The notes: generated from the sequence alone by a model not told the origin. Positions 1 to 11,801 are shown, counted from the first letter of the stretch. The stretch is DNA of 64,000 nucleotides from Bacteroidales bacterium (GCA_017468435.1 JAFUIP010000009.1:1-64000); one strand, 5' to 3'. Numbers and translations are program-made.

Positions 1-39
1 CACATTGTGGACATCTTTCTCGTCGACTTTTTGCCATAA
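1..39 (+). CDS. Possible 3' end of a plus-strand gene (truncated)
   Basis: Reading from base 1 in frame 1 gives twelve residues (ending DFLP) and a TAA at 37-39. A perfect 34-bp palindrome that could act as terminator begins six bases later, which is the only support for a gene end here. The fragment is too short to identify and could equally be chance. Confidence 0.2.
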   Translation, partial: HIVDIFLVDFLP

Positions 40-44
40 AAAAA

Positions 45-78
45 ATAACTTTGATGAAAACGTTTTCATCAAAGTTAT
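45..78. terminator. 34-bp perfect palindrome, terminator or operator
   Basis: Two 17-nt arms meet at a central CG (bases 61-62), with no loop and no mismatch. It is AT-rich and flanked by an A run on the left and a T-rich stretch on the right, so it could terminate transcription in both directions between convergent genes. Its core TGAAAACGTTTTCA also resembles LacI-family operators, which have a central CG, so an operator role cannot be excluded. Confidence 0.5.
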
Positions 79-205
79 CTTATTTGTTTGTATTTTAATT
101 ACTTACAAAGGTTTTACCAACCGTTTTTGGCAATTATACCTTGTTTTTTATAGATGAAAGAACGGACTTAGATTATTTGGACGACCTCTTGCTAAGAAAA
201 ATTTC

Positions 206-228
206 GCCCAAACGGCTCGAACTTATCA
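206..228. repeat. Imperfect direct repeat, left copy
   Basis: This 23-nt stretch (starting GCCCAAACGGCTCGAA) matches 3265-3288 (starting GCCCAAAACGCCTCGAA) at about 20 positions with one gap. The two copies flank the unit made of the small peptide gene and the large secreted-protein gene. Function unknown. Confidence 0.4.
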
Positions 229-259
229 TCTCTTATTCACATAATCTTACAATTATCGC

Positions 260-382
260 TTACCATTCACCTTCTGGATCTTCTTCAGGTTCACCATAAC
301 GCATAGACATTGCAAAACCATTTTCAACTTCACATTCTACCACGAGTACTTCGGGAGTTTCGTATTCAATATAATTTTTCAT
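260..382 (-). CDS. Small acidic peptide, 40 aa, unknown function
   Basis: An ATG at 382 opens a 40-codon frame closed by TAA at 260. The peptide begins MKNYIEYETPEVLVVECEVE and continues NGFAMSMRYGEPEEDPEGEW. It has a short basic start, a hydrophobic VLVV core flanked by Glu, one Cys, an acidic Pro/Glu tail and a terminal Trp. Short Bacteroidales proteins with a similar pattern (ExEVVEVEVExGFAxS, then an acidic or Gly-rich tail) are common and mostly unnamed; I recognise the pattern, not a function. No signal peptide or Shine-Dalgarno site is visible. It lies 88 nt downstream of the large secreted protein on the same strand and may share its transcript. Peptide precursor, small regulatory protein and chance frame are all possible, but the codon use and composition look genuine. 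Confidence 0.6.
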   Translation of the reverse strand: MKNYIEYETPEVLVVECEVENGFAMSMRYGEPEEDPEGEW

Positions 383-470
383 ATTTGATAATGATGCATT
401 AACCGATGCATCTGCGGATATTATTCGTTATTACTAAAGATTTACTTATGTTGTTTATGAAGGATACTTA

Positions 471-3090
471 TCAATAAAGCACTTTTTCACCATTGACAAT
501 GTAGAAATTACCTTCAATCATCTGCTGTACAGGACGGCCCATCAAGTCGTAGATAACAGCACCTTCGATTTGGTCGGGAGTAATGACTTCTTCAATACCG
601 GTGACACCACCATCGATCACCACGCGCAGCGTAGGAGCAGAAGCTGCCACCACTTGGTTACACTTGAAGTAAGCACGATAGGGCCACATGGTCAAGCTGT
701 TCAATGCTTCAACAATGAGATCTTCACCGCTGGTGGGCTTATAAATATACAGATTGGCGTTCAATTCGGCCGGTTTGAAAACAGTTTTCGCAAATACGCC
801 TGCGAATGACCAATTGCCCACAACTTGTGCTCCGGCTTCGGTGTTTACTGTGGTTTCACCACCGGTGAAGGTATGTGTAGTTGCTTCTCTATCTTTTGCG
901 CTGTAGAGATAAGGCATATTGGCTTGAGGCTCGGCCACTTCTACAAAAGTAATGGTATTATTCGTTGCAGCGCTCAAGGTATAGAAAGTATATTGTTCAC
1001 AAGTTTCTGCATCGGGAGTGAAAGGCAGGCAGATGGTTCCATAGTTATAGGCAGGATCCACCGTACGGCTATAAGTAGCTTGGGCATAAGTACCTTCAGC
1101 CACCAAGTCTTCACGATCGACAACCTCAAGCGTACGAGCCGGAAGCGTAAGTGTCACCGTACGCCAGTATGAACCGTCACCAATGACAATGTCAATTTGT
1201 TCTTCCGTACCTTCATAGGTATATGAGGGAGTTTTAGTGCCTTGATCGATAACATCACCGGCGATAGTGGTCGTTGTTGTGGCGCTATAAGATTCCAATT
1301 GGATGGTAGCGCCCTTATAGGCCGGAATGCTCAGAACGGTTCCTCCATTGAGCTGTGCCCAATCTTCCCAGTTGGCATTAGCCACTTTACCGGAAGCGGC
1401 ATTCACACCCATTTTCACGTCGATGGTTTCGCCATTAACTTTCACTTGAGAAACCCATGCCATATTTTCACAAGAGCCTCCTTGCCAAGCTACCGTGGGT
1501 GCACCATTTTTGCGTTGGAAGTCCCAGGTGATGGTCACAGCATCGTTTCTTGTTGCCAAAGACACGTTGTTTTGTGTAAAGACAGGCGTAAGGCTTACAT
1601 TAGAAGTGACAGTCATCTTGTCGCCCAAGTCGTATGTATTAACACCATCGGTCCATCCGGTCAGGGTGTAGCCTTCTTTGTACAGGGTAAAGTTGGCAGG
1701 AATGGTGATAGTCTTTCCAGACTTCAAACTTTCTGCAGCAGGAGCAGCACCCACGGCGCCCGTTTCACCCAAACCATAGGTAACGGTATAAGTTGGAGTG
1801 ACATCACCTACGCGGACAACAGCCATTTCAAACACATTCACACAATAGCTACCATTTGCGTGACAAAGCATTTTAAAGGTATACAATTTACCAGGTTCTT
1901 CTAAGTCGAATTCCCAAGTATAATTCTCACCACTATTCCAGTTGCCGCTATTCGTGATGTCTTTCTTTTCAGATTCCACATAGTTACCACCAGCATCCAC
2001 ATAGCCAAGGGTAACACCCATACCATCGTTCTTGGTACCAATCATAGAAGTGAAGGAATACTTGCCGGCTACCGCAGGGATAACATCAAACTTAATGTAG
2101 TCCCCATCGTGAGAAGAATCGATCAACTGATTGTCGCCCTTTGTCACACAGCCGGTAACATCGTAAACATGCTTCACCAACACCGTGGCGGGTGTTGCAC
2201 TTACAGGCAAAGCCGTACTTTCAAACACAGCCACGTACGCTGCATCAGCTTTAATACTATCCGTGTAGGGAGTGGTTGTTGACAAGGTGTTTCCTTCGGC
2301 ATCTTGCCATTCTTTGAATGCATAACCTTTATTCGGATTGGCATAAAGAGTCACCACTTCCGTCACACCGTCTTGCTGAGGTTCTTGTACTGCACTTACC
2401 AAACCACCTTCAACAGGGCTTGCGCTTACAGTCACCTCATAAAGTGATTCAACCGGAGGTAATTCTACAATGATATAGCTAAAAAAGGCATCTCCGTTAT
2501 ACGATCCAATGTACAAAACCTTTTCTCCATCAAAATCTTCCGGCACTTCGAATTTGTAAACATAAGTACCACTTGCAGGATGATCTGCACCGGGAGTCGC
2601 ATTCAAAGCAGACGACAAAGCCGCATCGGTAGCAAATTTTGGAATACGGGCTTCAGCACCTGTTTTATTATTACCTTGACCAAACAAATAAATAACAGAG
2701 CCTGCTACCGGTTTCAAGGCAATGACATCTTGTGCATTTTTCAGGCGTAAAGAATTAAGTTGCGAGCCATAAGTGCTGTATTTGGCAGACAAATAATCTA
2801 CGTCAGCACCATTGATAGCGGAATATGTATCACTAACAGAAATATCTATAGAACCCTTTCCAGTTGATACAGATCCGCCCGTTACATCTAAGAAAAAATC
2901 ATTTCCAAATAAAGTTCCTTTAGCTCTTGTACCCCCCCCCATTTTGGGTGTATGCATCAAACGCGTACACATAGGTACCTCTGATCGTTTGAAGGTCATT
3001 CACCGTAGAAGCCTTCATGCTTGCCATACCGGCACAAAGCAGCGCTGCAAATAATAACAGCCTCCTTCTCGATTTCGTAAAAAAGTTCAT
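471..3090 (-). pseudogene. Large secreted InlB-repeat-like surface protein, frameshifted at a G9 tract
   Basis: The natural start is the ATG at 3090: it opens a signal peptide (MNFFTKSRRRLLLFAALLCA, then GMASMKAS) and a mature start TVNDLQTIRGTYVYAFDAY. After TQNGGG the frame stops at once, while the -1 frame continues for over 800 residues to the TGA at 471. The break is exactly at nine G (plus-strand C, 2932-2940); eight would join both parts into a protein of about 870 aa. The body has two segments resembling divergent InlB B-repeats (each with a GYxxxxW motif, VTVSASPVEGG... and YTVTYGLGETG...), possible beta-sandwich carbohydrate-binding segments, and a C-terminal tail (YDLMGRPVQ, then FYIVNGEKVLY) of a kind common in secreted Prevotella proteins. 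Function is probably adhesion or glycan binding. Alternatives for the break are phase variation, a true null, or a sequencing error. Confidence 0.7.
2932..2940 (-). repeat. G9 homopolymer, slippage site in coding sequence
   Basis: Nine consecutive C on the plus strand read as three Gly codons in the signal-peptide frame, followed by Tyr-Lys-Ser-stop. Losing one base puts the signal peptide in frame with the long downstream reading frame. It lies about 50 codons into the gene, where a switch in tract length would turn the protein fully on or off. Confidence 0.8.
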
Positions 3091-3126
3091 AATTGTAAAG
3101 TTTATTAATAATAGGTAAAGTTGGCA

Positions 3127-3157
3127 CAATTTTAGTAAAAAAAACTTAATTCCACAA
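3127..3157 (-). promoter_or_regulatory. Possible promoter of the secreted-protein gene
   Basis: On the minus strand a TTG (3155-3157) lies 20 nt before TAAAATTG (3127-3134), close to the Bacteroidota TAnnTTTG -7 box but with one mismatch. It lies 37 nt before the proposed ATG at 3090. Confidence 0.35.
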
Positions 3158-3264
3158 CTCAATATTAAAACTTACAATTTGACACTAAACTGATAATTTT
3201 AAGATTCTTGAATGAAACCATCCTTGAAAGTTCGATAAGCAATTTACCATGATTTTAAAACATT

Positions 3265-3288
3265 GCCCAAAACGCCTCGAATATATCA
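3265..3288. repeat. Imperfect direct repeat, right copy
   Basis: Partner of 206-228, upstream of the secreted-protein promoter region. The remaining bases from 3158 to 3378 are AT-rich on the left and show no gene. Confidence 0.4.
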
Positions 3289-3378
3289 AATCTGAAATCC
3301 GAAAAGTCAGTTTTGAATTGAATCCTTGCTCGCAAGGTTCGGCTGACCGCTCGAAAGCTTAGAGAATGTTTTCCAAGT

Positions 3379-3551
3379 TTGGAGAGTGCGTGAGCCGCAG
3401 CGGGCGCGGCAGATCACGCGCTATACAGACTTGGAATCAAAATTGGAGAGTGCGTGAGATGTCGCGGCCGCAAGGCGAAGACGACGGGAGCGTACTGAAG
3501 TACGTGACCGAGGATGAGCCGCAGCGGGCGCGGCAGATCGCGCGCTATACA
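3379..3551. repeat. GC-rich noncoding region with internal direct repeats
   Basis: This stretch is clearly richer in G and C than its surroundings. A 37-nt unit beginning TGAGCCGCAGCGGGCGCGGC occurs at 3391-3427 and 3515-3551 with one difference. A 16-nt unit (TTGGAGAGTGCGTGAG) occurs at 3379-3394 and 3443-3458. A short open frame crosses it on the plus strand, but it is basic, low in complexity and unsupported. I take it as an intergenic repeat element of unknown role, placed just beyond the rpoC terminator. Confidence 0.6.
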
Positions 3552-3558
3552 ATTTTGA

Positions 3559-3588
3559 AAGGCCGTATCAGAATTCTGATACGGCCTT
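3559..3588 (-). terminator. Terminator of the rpoBC operon
   Basis: A 30-bp perfect palindrome centred on GAATTC, with GGCC at both ends, begins 42 nt after the rpoC stop. The following T run on the minus strand is short (TTTC). Its symmetry may also stop transcription arriving from the other side. Confidence 0.75.
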
Positions 3589-3630
3589 CCAGTTTTTAGT
3601 TTTATATCAGCCTTACGCTCGGGCTAGAGC

Positions 3631-6600
3631 TTAAGCTTCGACAACTTCCAAAACTTCGTCTGCGTCGGTAATGTCGTTTCTGCGGGCAGCTTCCATCATG
3701 TCGTGTTCTTCTTGAGAACCTACAATGAGCTTCGAGAACGAACGCTGACCGGTACCGGCAGGAATCAAGTTACCAGTGATTACATTTTCCTTCATACCTT
3801 CCAAGTAGTCAACCTTACCTTGGATAGCGGCTTCGTTGAGTACCTTGGTGGTTTCCTGGAATGATGCGGCAGACATAAAGCTTGAGGTCTGCAATGCAGC
3901 ACGGGTAATACCTTGCAAAATCTGATTTGAAGTAGCGGGCACTGCATCACGAACTTCTACCAAACGGAGGTCACGACGCTTCAAGCTTGAGTTTTCGTCG
4001 CGCAACTTGCGGGCGGTAACAATCATACCGGGCTTCATAGTTTGTGAATCACCGGCATCGACTACTACCTTCTTGCCCCAGATGCGATCGTTTTCTTCCA
4101 TGAACTCGTTTCTATCCACTTCCTGTTGTTCGAGGAAACGGGTATCACCGGCGTCCACAATTTCAACCTTACGCATCATCTGGCGTACAATCACTTCAAA
4201 GTGCTTGTCGTTGATCTTTACATCCTGCAAACGATATACGTTCTTCACTTCGTTTACGATATATTCCTGCACAGCCGTGGGGCCCTTGATAGCCAAGATA
4301 TCCGAAGGAGTGATGACACCGTCAGAAAGAGGCGTACCGGCACGAACCACGTCGTTCACCTGTACCAATACCTGCTTTGACAGGGGGACCAAATACTTCT
4401 TGATATCACCGGTCTTAGATTGGATAACGATTTCACGGTTACCACGCTTGATGCGACCGAATTCGATAACATCGCCATCGATTTCAGATACAACAGCAGG
4501 GTTAGAAGGATTACGAGCCTCGAACAATTCGGTTACACGAGGCAAACCACCCGTGATATCGCCGGCCTTTGCAACGGCACGAGGAATCTTCACCAAAATC
4601 TGACCGGCTTCGATAGATTCACCATGTTCCTTGAGCAAGTGAGCACCGGCAGGCAGGTTGTATGAGTGGATACGTTCACCGGCAGCATCCAAAATGTGGA
4701 TGGCAGGCACTTTGTTACGATCTTTGGGTTCGATGATAATCTTATCCTTCACCTTGGTGGTATCGTCCACATAAGTCTGGAAGGTCACACCATCGATGAT
4801 AGATTCGAATTCAAGCTTACCGGATTCTTCACAAATGATAACAGCGTTATAGTTATCCCATTCGCAGATAAGCGTTCCCATAGGAACAATCTGACCGGGT
4901 TTCACATACAACTTAGAACCGTATGACAATTGGTGAGTGGTCACAGAGTTGCTCTTGGTATCGATCAATTTGATTTCACCATAACGGCCAACAACGATTT
5001 GTGCATTGGGATCTTCGTGAGAAGGCACTACATGCAGTTCTTCAATTTCTACACGACATTCGTAAGGAGCCTTCAAGTCGGAAGCAATGGTATCGCTCTT
5101 GGCCACACCACCGGCGTGGAAAGTACGAAGCGTCAACTGAGTACCAGGTTCACCGATAGACTGGGCTGCGATAACACCCACAGCTTCACCCTTCTGTACC
5201 ATGCGTCCGGTAGCCAGGTTGCGGCCATAACACTTGGCACAAACACCCTTCTTCGATTCACAAGTCAATACTGAACGGATTTCCACGCGTTCGATACCGG
5301 CCTTCTGAATTCTTTCGGCAATAGGTTCGGTGATTTCTTCACCGGCAGAAACAATGCGTTCGTCGGTTTCAGGATCGTTGATATCGTGTACCGATACACG
5401 GCCCAAAATGCGTTCGTACAAAGTACATACGCCCTTGATACCTACAGCGGTAAGACCACGCAAAGTACCACAGTCTTCTTCGTTGATGATCACATCGTGC
5501 GATACGTCCACCAAACGACGAGTCAAGTAACCGGCGTCAGCCGTCTTCAAAGCGGTATCTGACAAAGACTTACGAGCACCGTGGGTAGAGATGAAGTATT
5601 CCAATACCGACAGACCTTCCTTAAAGTTGGCCAAAATCGGGTTTTCAATAATCTGAGCACCTTCAGAACCGGCTTTTTGAGGTTTGTTCATCAAACCACG
5701 CATACCGGACAACTGACGAATCTGTTCCTTAGAACCACGAGCACCAGAGTCCATCATCATGTGAACTGAGTTGAAACCTTGGTTGTCTTCTTCCAATTGC
5801 TTGATAAGTATTTCAGATAATTTCTTGTTGACATCGGTCCAAACGTCGATTACCTTGTTGTAACGTTCGTTGTTGGTGATAAGACCCATGGTATATTCCT
5901 CAGAAATAGCTTCTACGGCATCGTAACCTTCTTGTACCAAACCAGCTTTTTCTTCCGGAACCAATACGTCGGCAAGGTTGAACGACAAACCACCCTTGAA
6001 GGCCATTTTGTAACCGAGGTTCTTGATATCGTCGAGGAACTGGGCGGTACGAGCCACACCACATTTGGCGATAACGTCAGAAATAATGTTACGCAACTCC
6101 TTCTTTGAGAGCAATTTATTTACGTAGCCCACTTCTTCGGGAACGAATTCGTTGGCAATGACACGGCCAATGGTGGTATCGATCAATTCTCCGTTGATGC
6201 GCACTTTCACCTTGGCATGCATATCTGCACGACCTTCGTTAAGCGCGATCTTTGCTTCTTCGGGAGAATAGAATACCAATCCTTCGCCCTTCACACCGGG
6301 ACGTTCTTTGGTGATATAATAGAGACCCAAAACCATATCCTGAGAAGGAACGGTGATAGGCGAACCATTACTCGGGTTCAAGATGTTATGAGAAGCCAGC
6401 ATCAACAATTGAGCTTCAGCGATAGCTTCGTTGCCAAGGGGAAGGTGAACAGCCATCTGGTCACCGTCGAAGTCGGCGTTGAAAGCGGTACATGCCAGCG
6501 GGTGCAATTGAATAGCCTTACCTTCGATCATCTTGGGCTGGAAGGCCTGGATACCCAAACGGTGCAAGGTAGGTGCACGGTTCAAGAGTACGGGGTGACC

Positions 6601-7896
6601 CTTCATGACGTGTTCCAGGATATCCCAAACCACGGGATCCTTACGATCGACAATCTTCTTGGCAGATTTTACGGTCTTGACGATACCACGTTCAATGAGT
6701 TTACGGATGATAAACGGCTTGTACAATTCGGCTGCCATATCCTTGGGCAAACCACATTCGTGCATCTTCAATTCAGGACCGACAACGATAACCGAACGAG
6801 CAGAATAGTCAACACGCTTACCCAACAAGTTCTGACGGAAACGACCCTGCTTACCCTTCAAAGAGTCTGACAAAGACTTCAAAGGACGGTTAGAATCGGT
6901 CTTAACGGCGCTGGCCTTGCGTGAGTTATCGAACAATGAATCGACAGCTTCCTGCAACATACGCTTTTCGTTACGCAAAATCACTTCAGGAGCCTTGATT
7001 TCGATAAGCTTCTTCAGACGATTGTTACGGATAATCACACGGCGGTACAAATCGTTCACGTCGGTGGTAGCAAAACGGCCACCATCCAGGGGAACCAAGG
7101 GACGCAATTCGGGAGGAATAACGGGAATCACCGTCAAAATCATCCATTCGGGCTTGCTCAAATCCTTGGCAGAACGGAAAGATTCTACCACTTGCAAACG
7201 CTTCAATGCTTCGTTCTTACGCTGTACAGAAGTTTCTCTGTTGGCGCGGTCACGCAATTCGTATGAGAGTTCATCGAGATTAACTCGCTGCAACATATCC
7301 AAAATAGCTTCGGCACCCATCTTGGCAATGAACTTGTTAGGATCGCTATCGTCCAACATTTGGTTTTCGCGAGGCAACTTGTCCAAGATATCCAAGTATT
7401 CTTCTTCCGAGAGAAGATCGTTAGCCTTCAAAGGATTTTCTTCCTGATCGGCCAAAATACCGGGCTGGATGACGATGTATCTTTCGTAATAGATGACAGC
7501 ATTCAATTTTTTGGTAGGCAATCCGAGCAGATAACCCATCTTGTTGGGCAATGAACGGAAGTACCAGATATGAGCCACAGGAACCACCAATTGAATGTGT
7601 CCCATGCGTTCACGACGGACTTTCTTTTCGGTAATCTCAACACCGCAACGGTCGCAGACAATACCTTTATAACGGATGCGTTTGTACTTTCCGCAATGAC
7701 ATTCGTAATCCTTTACCGGACCGAAAATACGTTCGCAGAACAAACCATCGCGTTCGGGTTTGTAGGTACGGTAGTTAATCGTTTCGGGTTTCAGAACCTC
7801 ACCCTTCGACATTGACTTGATTTCTTCGGGAGAAGCCAAGCCGATGGTGATTTTCTGAAAATTACCGTTTTGTTTGATATCTTTCTTAAAAGCCAT
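3631..7896 (-). CDS. rpoC: RNA polymerase beta' subunit
   Basis: The 1421-residue product has the expected length for Bacteroidota beta'. The N-terminal zinc site is visible as C66, C68, C81 and C84. The catalytic magnesium loop NADFDGD is at 473-479, with its three Asp at 475, 477 and 479. A second Cys cluster ([11 protein letters not shown]) lies in the C-terminal half, followed by the trigger-loop region [13 protein letters not shown]. The gene starts 25 nt after the rpoB stop and ends with TAA at 3631, before the palindromic terminator. It is the last gene of the tRNA-tuf-secE-nusG-rplKAJL-rpoBC block. The start [11 protein letters not shown] fits the family. No anomalies seen. Confidence 0.98.
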   Translation of the reverse strand: MAFKKDIKQNGNFQKITIGLASPEEIKSMSKGEVLKPETINYRTYKPERDGLFCERIFGPVKDYECHCGKYKRIRYKGIVCDRCGVEITEKKVRRERMGHIQLVVPVAHIWYFRSLPNKMGYLLGLPTKKLNAVIYYERYIVIQPGILADQEENPLKANDLLSEEEYLDILDKLPRENQMLDDSDPNKFIAKMGAEAILDMLQRVNLDELSYELRDRANRETSVQRKNEALKRLQVVESFRSAKDLSKPEWMILTVIPVIPPELRPLVPLDGGRFATTDVNDLYRRVIIRNNRLKKLIEIKAPEVILRNEKRMLQEAVDSLFDNSRKASAVKTDSNRPLKSLSDSLKGKQGRFRQNLLGKRVDYSARSVIVVGPELKMHECGLPKDMAAELYKPFIIRKLIERGIVKTVKSAKKIVDRKDPVVWDILEHVMKGHPVLLNRAPTLHRLGIQAFQPKMIEGKAIQLHPLACTAFNADFDGDQMAVHLPLGNEAIAEAQLLMLASHNILNPSNGSPITVPSQDMVLGLYYITKERPGVKGEGLVFYSPEEAKIALNEGRADMHAKVKVRINGELIDTTIGRVIANEFVPEEVGYVNKLLSKKELRNIISDVIAKCGVARTAQFLDDIKNLGYKMAFKGGLSFNLADVLVPEEKAGLVQEGYDAVEAISEEYTMGLITNNERYNKVIDVWTDVNKKLSEILIKQLEEDNQGFNSVHMMMDSGARGSKEQIRQLSGMRGLMNKPQKAGSEGAQIIENPILANFKEGLSVLEYFISTHGARKSLSDTALKTADAGYLTRRLVDVSHDVIINEEDCGTLRGLTAVGIKGVCTLYERILGRVSVHDINDPETDERIVSAGEEITEPIAERIQKAGIERVEIRSVLTCESKKGVCAKCYGRNLATGRMVQKGEAVGVIAAQSIGEPGTQLTLRTFHAGGVAKSDTIASDLKAPYECRVEIEELHVVPSHEDPNAQIVVGRYGEIKLIDTKSNSVTTHQLSYGSKLYVKPGQIVPMGTLICEWDNYNAVIICEESGKLEFESIIDGVTFQTYVDDTTKVKDKIIIEPKDRNKVPAIHILDAAGERIHSYNLPAGAHLLKEHGESIEAGQILVKIPRAVAKAGDITGGLPRVTELFEARNPSNPAVVSEIDGDVIEFGRIKRGNREIVIQSKTGDIKKYLVPLSKQVLVQVNDVVRAGTPLSDGVITPSDILAIKGPTAVQEYIVNEVKNVYRLQDVKINDKHFEVIVRQMMRKVEIVDAGDTRFLEQQEVDRNEFMEENDRIWGKKVVVDAGDSQTMKPGMIVTARKLRDENSSLKRRDLRLVEVRDAVPATSNQILQGITRAALQTSSFMSAASFQETTKVLNEAAIQGKVDYLEGMKENVITGNLIPAGTGQRSFSKLIVGSQEEHDMMEAARRNDITDADEVLEVVEA

Positions 7897-7921
7897 ATTG
7901 TATCTAAAATAGTATCGTTAA

Positions 7922-10900
7922 TTAATCCCAATGAATACTCAAACCTAAACCTCTCAATTCGTGTACCAACACGTTCAAAGATTCGGGAACACCTGCCGGT
8001 GGCATAGGATCGCCCTTCACAATGGCTTCGAAAGCCTTGCTACGGCCGGTTACGTCATCCGACTTGATAGTCAAGATTTCTTGCAGGATATGTGCGGCAC
8101 CGAAAGCTTCGAGTGCCCAAACTTCCATTTCACCGAAACGCTGACCACCAAACTGAGCTTTACCACCCAAAGGCTGTTGCGTAATCAATGAGTAAGGACC
8201 AATAGAACGAGCGTGCATCTTGTCGTCAACCATGTGACCGAGCTTCAACATATAAATCACACCCACGGTAGCAGGCTGGTCGAAGCGTTCACCGGTACCA
8301 CCATCGTAGAGATAAGTCTTACCATAACGAGGAATACCGGCCTTGTCAGCCCATTCATTCAAATCGTCGAGCGTAGCACCATCGAAAATAGGCGTTGCAA
8401 ACTTCACACCCAGTTCCTTACCGGCCCAACCCAAAACGGTTTCGAAAATCTGACCAAGGTTCATACGAGAAGGCACACCCAGAGGGTTCAATACGATATC
8501 AACGGGCGTTCCGTCGGCCAAGAAAGGCATATCTTCCTGACGTACAATACGAGATACGATACCCTTGTTACCGTGACGACCTGCCATCTTATCACCTACT
8601 CTAATCTTACGCTTCTTAGCCACGTAAATCTTAGCCATTTGGATAATGCCAGAAGGCAATTCATCACCGATGGTCAAGTTGAATTTCTCACGTTTCAATT
8701 TAGCGTCGAGTTCTTTAACCTTCTTCAAGTAGTTGATAACCAATGAACGAACCATTTCGCTACGACGAGCGTCAGAAGTCCACTTGCTCAACTGAACGGT
8801 TTCGTAATTGATTTCGGCCAAAGATTTCTGGTTGAATTTCACACCCTTAGGAATGATTTCCAAGTCCATGTTATCCTTCACACCTTGAGAAGTCTTACCA
8901 TTCAACAAGGTCCAAAGTTTGCTCAAAAGGATTTCTTTCAATTCGGCCACCTGTGCTTCGAATTCGGCATCCAACTGAGGCAACAAAGCCTTGTCGGCAG
9001 CCTGGCTCTTGCGAGTCTTGATAGCCTTTGAATACAATTTCGAATCGATGATGACACCGCGCAAAGAAGGACTTGCCTTCAAAGAAGCATCTTTCACGTC
9101 ACCGGCCTTGTCACCGAAAATGGCACGAAGCAATTTTTCTTCGGGAGAAGGATCCGATTCACCCTTAGGTGTAATCTTACCGATCAGGATATCTCCGGGC
9201 ACCACATGAGCACCAACACGGATGATACCATTTTCGTCCAAATCCTTGGTAGCTTCTTCGCTCACGTTAGGAATATCAGAAGTCAATTCTTCCAAACCGC
9301 GCTTGGTTTCACGTACTTCCAAGGTGTATTCATCAACGTGCACAGAGGTGAAGATATCTTCGCGAACCATGCGTTCGTTCAGCACGATAGCATCTTCGTA
9401 GTTGTAACCCTGCCAAGGCATGAAAGCCACTTTCAAATTGCGACCCAAGGCCAATTCGCCCTTTTCGGTAGCGAAACCTTCCGTCATCAACTGACCTTCA
9501 ACCACACGATCGCCGGTGCGTACGATAGGACGCAAGTCGATGGTGGTGCTTTGGTTGGTCTTCTGGAATTTGGTAATATGATAGGTCTTTTCGGGACTTT
9601 CGAAACTTACGAAATCTTCGTCTTCGGTGCGATCGTAACGAACCTTGATGGTATCGGCATCGACATAAATAACTTCACCGCTACCTTCGGCCGTAATCTG
9701 GGTACGCGAATCACGAATAATCTGACCTTCCACACCGGTACCTACGATAGGAGCTTCGGGACGGAGAAGAGGTACTGCCTGGCGCATCATGTTTGAACCC
9801 ATCAATGCACGGTTGGCGTCATCGTGTTCCAAGAAAGGAATCAAAGAAGCAGCAATAGAGGCAATCTGTGAAGGAGAAACGTCCATCAAATCGACTTCTG
9901 AAGGTTCTACAACAGGGAAGTCGGCTTCCAAACGAGCTTTCACACGGTTGCGGATAAAGGTACCGTCTTCTCTCAAAGGAGCGTTACCCTGGGCCACTAC
10001 TTTATTTTCTTCTTCTTCTGCGGTCAGATATTCAACCTGATCGAGCACAACCTTGCCATTTTCAACCTTACGATAAGGTGTTTCGATGAAACCGAGTTCG
10101 TTGATCTTGGCATATACACAAAGAGAAGAAATCAAACCGATGTTCGGACCTTCAGGCGTTTCGATAGGACAAAGACGACCATAATGCGTATAGTGAACGT
10201 CACGAACTTCGAAACCGGCACGGTCACGAGACAAACCGCCAGGACCCAATGCCGACAAACGACGCTTATGAGTCATTTCTGCCAAGGGGTTGGTCTGGTC
10301 CATGAACTGTGACAAAGCATTGGTTCCGAAGAATGAGTTGATAACGGACGAAATGGTCTTGGCGTTGATCAGGTCAACGGGATAGAACGTTTCATTGTCG
10401 CGCACATTCATGCGGTCGCGGATAGTACGAGCCATACGAGCCAAACCGATACCGAACTGAGTATTCAGCTGTTCGCCTACGGTTCTTACACGACGGTTGC
10501 TCAAGTGGTCGATATCGTCAACATCAGCCTTAGAGTTAACCAACTCGATAAGGTAAGTGATAATGTTGATGATGTCTTCCTTGGTGAGTACCTTCACATC
10601 CATATCGACCGTCTGTCCCAACTTTCTGTTGATACGATAACGACCTACTTCTCCCAAATCGTAACGTTTTTCAGAGAAGAACAAGTTCTGGATCACTTCG
10701 CGAGCCGTGGCATCATCGGCAGGATCAGCATTACGCAACTGACGATAAATATAGTTGATAGCCTCTTTTTCAGAGTTGCTCGGGTCTTTTTGCAAAGTAT
10801 TGAAGATGACGCTGTAGTCAGAACGGCCTTCTTCTTCCTTGTGGAGGAGGATGGTCTGAGCGCCAGATTCGATAATATCTTCGATGTGACTGTTTTCCAA

Positions 10901-11728
10901 TACGGTTTCACGTTCGATAATCACATCGTTACGTTCGATGGAAACCACTTCACCGGTATCTTCATCAACAAAGTCTTCTACCCAGCTCTTCAGCACACGT
11001 GCAGCCAACTTACGGCCAACCATACGCTTCAAGCCGGTCTTGGTTACCTTCACTTCTTCAGCAAGGTCGAAAATCTTAAGGATATGCTTATCCGTTTCGA
11101 AACCGATGGCACGCAACAAAGTGGTCACGGGCAATTTCTTCTTTCGGTCGATGTAAGCATACATCACATTGTTGATATCAGTAGCAAATTCTATCCATGA
11201 ACCCTTGAAAGGAATAATACGGGCTGAATACAATTTTGTACCGTTGGCGTGCAAGCTTTGTCCGAAGAATACACCGGGTGAACGATGCAACTGCGACACA
11301 ATAACACGTTCTGCACCATTAATCACAAAAGTTCCCTTAAGCGTCATGTAAGGAATGGCACCCAAGTAAACGTCTTGAATCTTCGTTTCGAAGTCTTCGT
11401 GATCGGGATCAGTGCAGTATAATTTCAATTTGGCCTTGAGAGGCACACAATAAGTCAATCCACGTTCGATGCACTCTTCGAGCGAGTAGCGCGGCGGATC
11501 GATATAGTAATCTAAGAATTCGAGTACAAAATTATTGCGGGTATCGGTAATGGGAAAACTTTCAGCGAATACCTTGTACAATCCTTCGTTTTTTCTTTTT
11601 TCAGGAGGGGTATCTAATTGTAAGAAGTCTTGGAACGACTTCAATTGCACTTCAAGGAAGTCCGGATAGGAAATCGGACTCTGGATAGATGCAAAATTGA
11701 CTCTTTGTTTTTGGGTAGTTGAAGACAT
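7922..11728 (-). CDS. rpoB: RNA polymerase beta subunit
   Basis: The 1268-residue product matches Bacteroidota beta throughout. Recognisable segments include the rifampicin-pocket region ([20 protein letters not shown], then ALGPGGL), the EGPNIGLI stretch that follows it, [15 protein letters not shown], the [13 protein letters not shown] segment and the C-terminal [18 protein letters not shown]. The Asp, Gln and His of the rifampicin pocket look wild type (MDQTN, THKRRLS), and the serine following KRR is present. It is preceded by a 106-nt gap with two hairpins after rplL, and followed after 25 nt by rpoC, so the two subunits are co-transcribed. Confidence 0.98.
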   Translation of the reverse strand: MSSTTQKQRVNFASIQSPISYPDFLEVQLKSFQDFLQLDTPPEKRKNEGLYKVFAESFPITDTRNNFVLEFLDYYIDPPRYSLEECIERGLTYCVPLKAKLKLYCTDPDHEDFETKIQDVYLGAIPYMTLKGTFVINGAERVIVSQLHRSPGVFFGQSLHANGTKLYSARIIPFKGSWIEFATDINNVMYAYIDRKKKLPVTTLLRAIGFETDKHILKIFDLAEEVKVTKTGLKRMVGRKLAARVLKSWVEDFVDEDTGEVVSIERNDVIIERETVLENSHIEDIIESGAQTILLHKEEEGRSDYSVIFNTLQKDPSNSEKEAINYIYRQLRNADPADDATAREVIQNLFFSEKRYDLGEVGRYRINRKLGQTVDMDVKVLTKEDIINIITYLIELVNSKADVDDIDHLSNRRVRTVGEQLNTQFGIGLARMARTIRDRMNVRDNETFYPVDLINAKTISSVINSFFGTNALSQFMDQTNPLAEMTHKRRLSALGPGGLSRDRAGFEVRDVHYTHYGRLCPIETPEGPNIGLISSLCVYAKINELGFIETPYRKVENGKVVLDQVEYLTAEEEENKVVAQGNAPLREDGTFIRNRVKARLEADFPVVEPSEVDLMDVSPSQIASIAASLIPFLEHDDANRALMGSNMMRQAVPLLRPEAPIVGTGVEGQIIRDSRTQITAEGSGEVIYVDADTIKVRYDRTEDEDFVSFESPEKTYHITKFQKTNQSTTIDLRPIVRTGDRVVEGQLMTEGFATEKGELALGRNLKVAFMPWQGYNYEDAIVLNERMVREDIFTSVHVDEYTLEVRETKRGLEELTSDIPNVSEEATKDLDENGIIRVGAHVVPGDILIGKITPKGESDPSPEEKLLRAIFGDKAGDVKDASLKASPSLRGVIIDSKLYSKAIKTRKSQAADKALLPQLDAEFEAQVAELKEILLSKLWTLLNGKTSQGVKDNMDLEIIPKGVKFNQKSLAEINYETVQLSKWTSDARRSEMVRSLVINYLKKVKELDAKLKREKFNLTIGDELPSGIIQMAKIYVAKKRKIRVGDKMAGRHGNKGIVSRIVRQEDMPFLADGTPVDIVLNPLGVPSRMNLGQIFETVLGWAGKELGVKFATPIFDGATLDDLNEWADKAGIPRYGKTYLYDGGTGERFDQPATVGVIYMLKLGHMVDDKMHARSIGPYSLITQQPLGGKAQFGGQRFGEMEVWALEAFGAAHILQEILTIKSDDVTGRSKAFEAIVKGDPMPPAGVPESLNVLVHELRGLGLSIHWD

Positions 11729-11776
11729 TTATCGAGGGATTTGAATCATACTATAGAATATAGACACAAAAAGGCA

Positions 11777-11801
11777 TAGAATCCCCACTATGGGGATTCT
11801 A
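11777..11801 (-). terminator. Attenuator-like hairpin between rplL and rpoB
   Basis: Eleven-base perfect arms (TAGAATCCCCA and its complement) enclose a 3-nt loop; on the minus strand the hairpin is followed after three bases by TTTTT. It lies in the rplL-rpoB gap, where other bacteria have a partial terminator that lowers rpoBC expression relative to ribosomal proteins. A second hairpin, CACCTG-ATTTA-CAGGTG, is at 11810-11826. Confidence 0.65.

Noticed and set aside
3366-3599. 77-codon plus-strand frame in the GC-rich repeat
   Set aside because: Composition follows the repeat units, it runs through the rpoC terminator palindrome, and nothing resembles a protein family.
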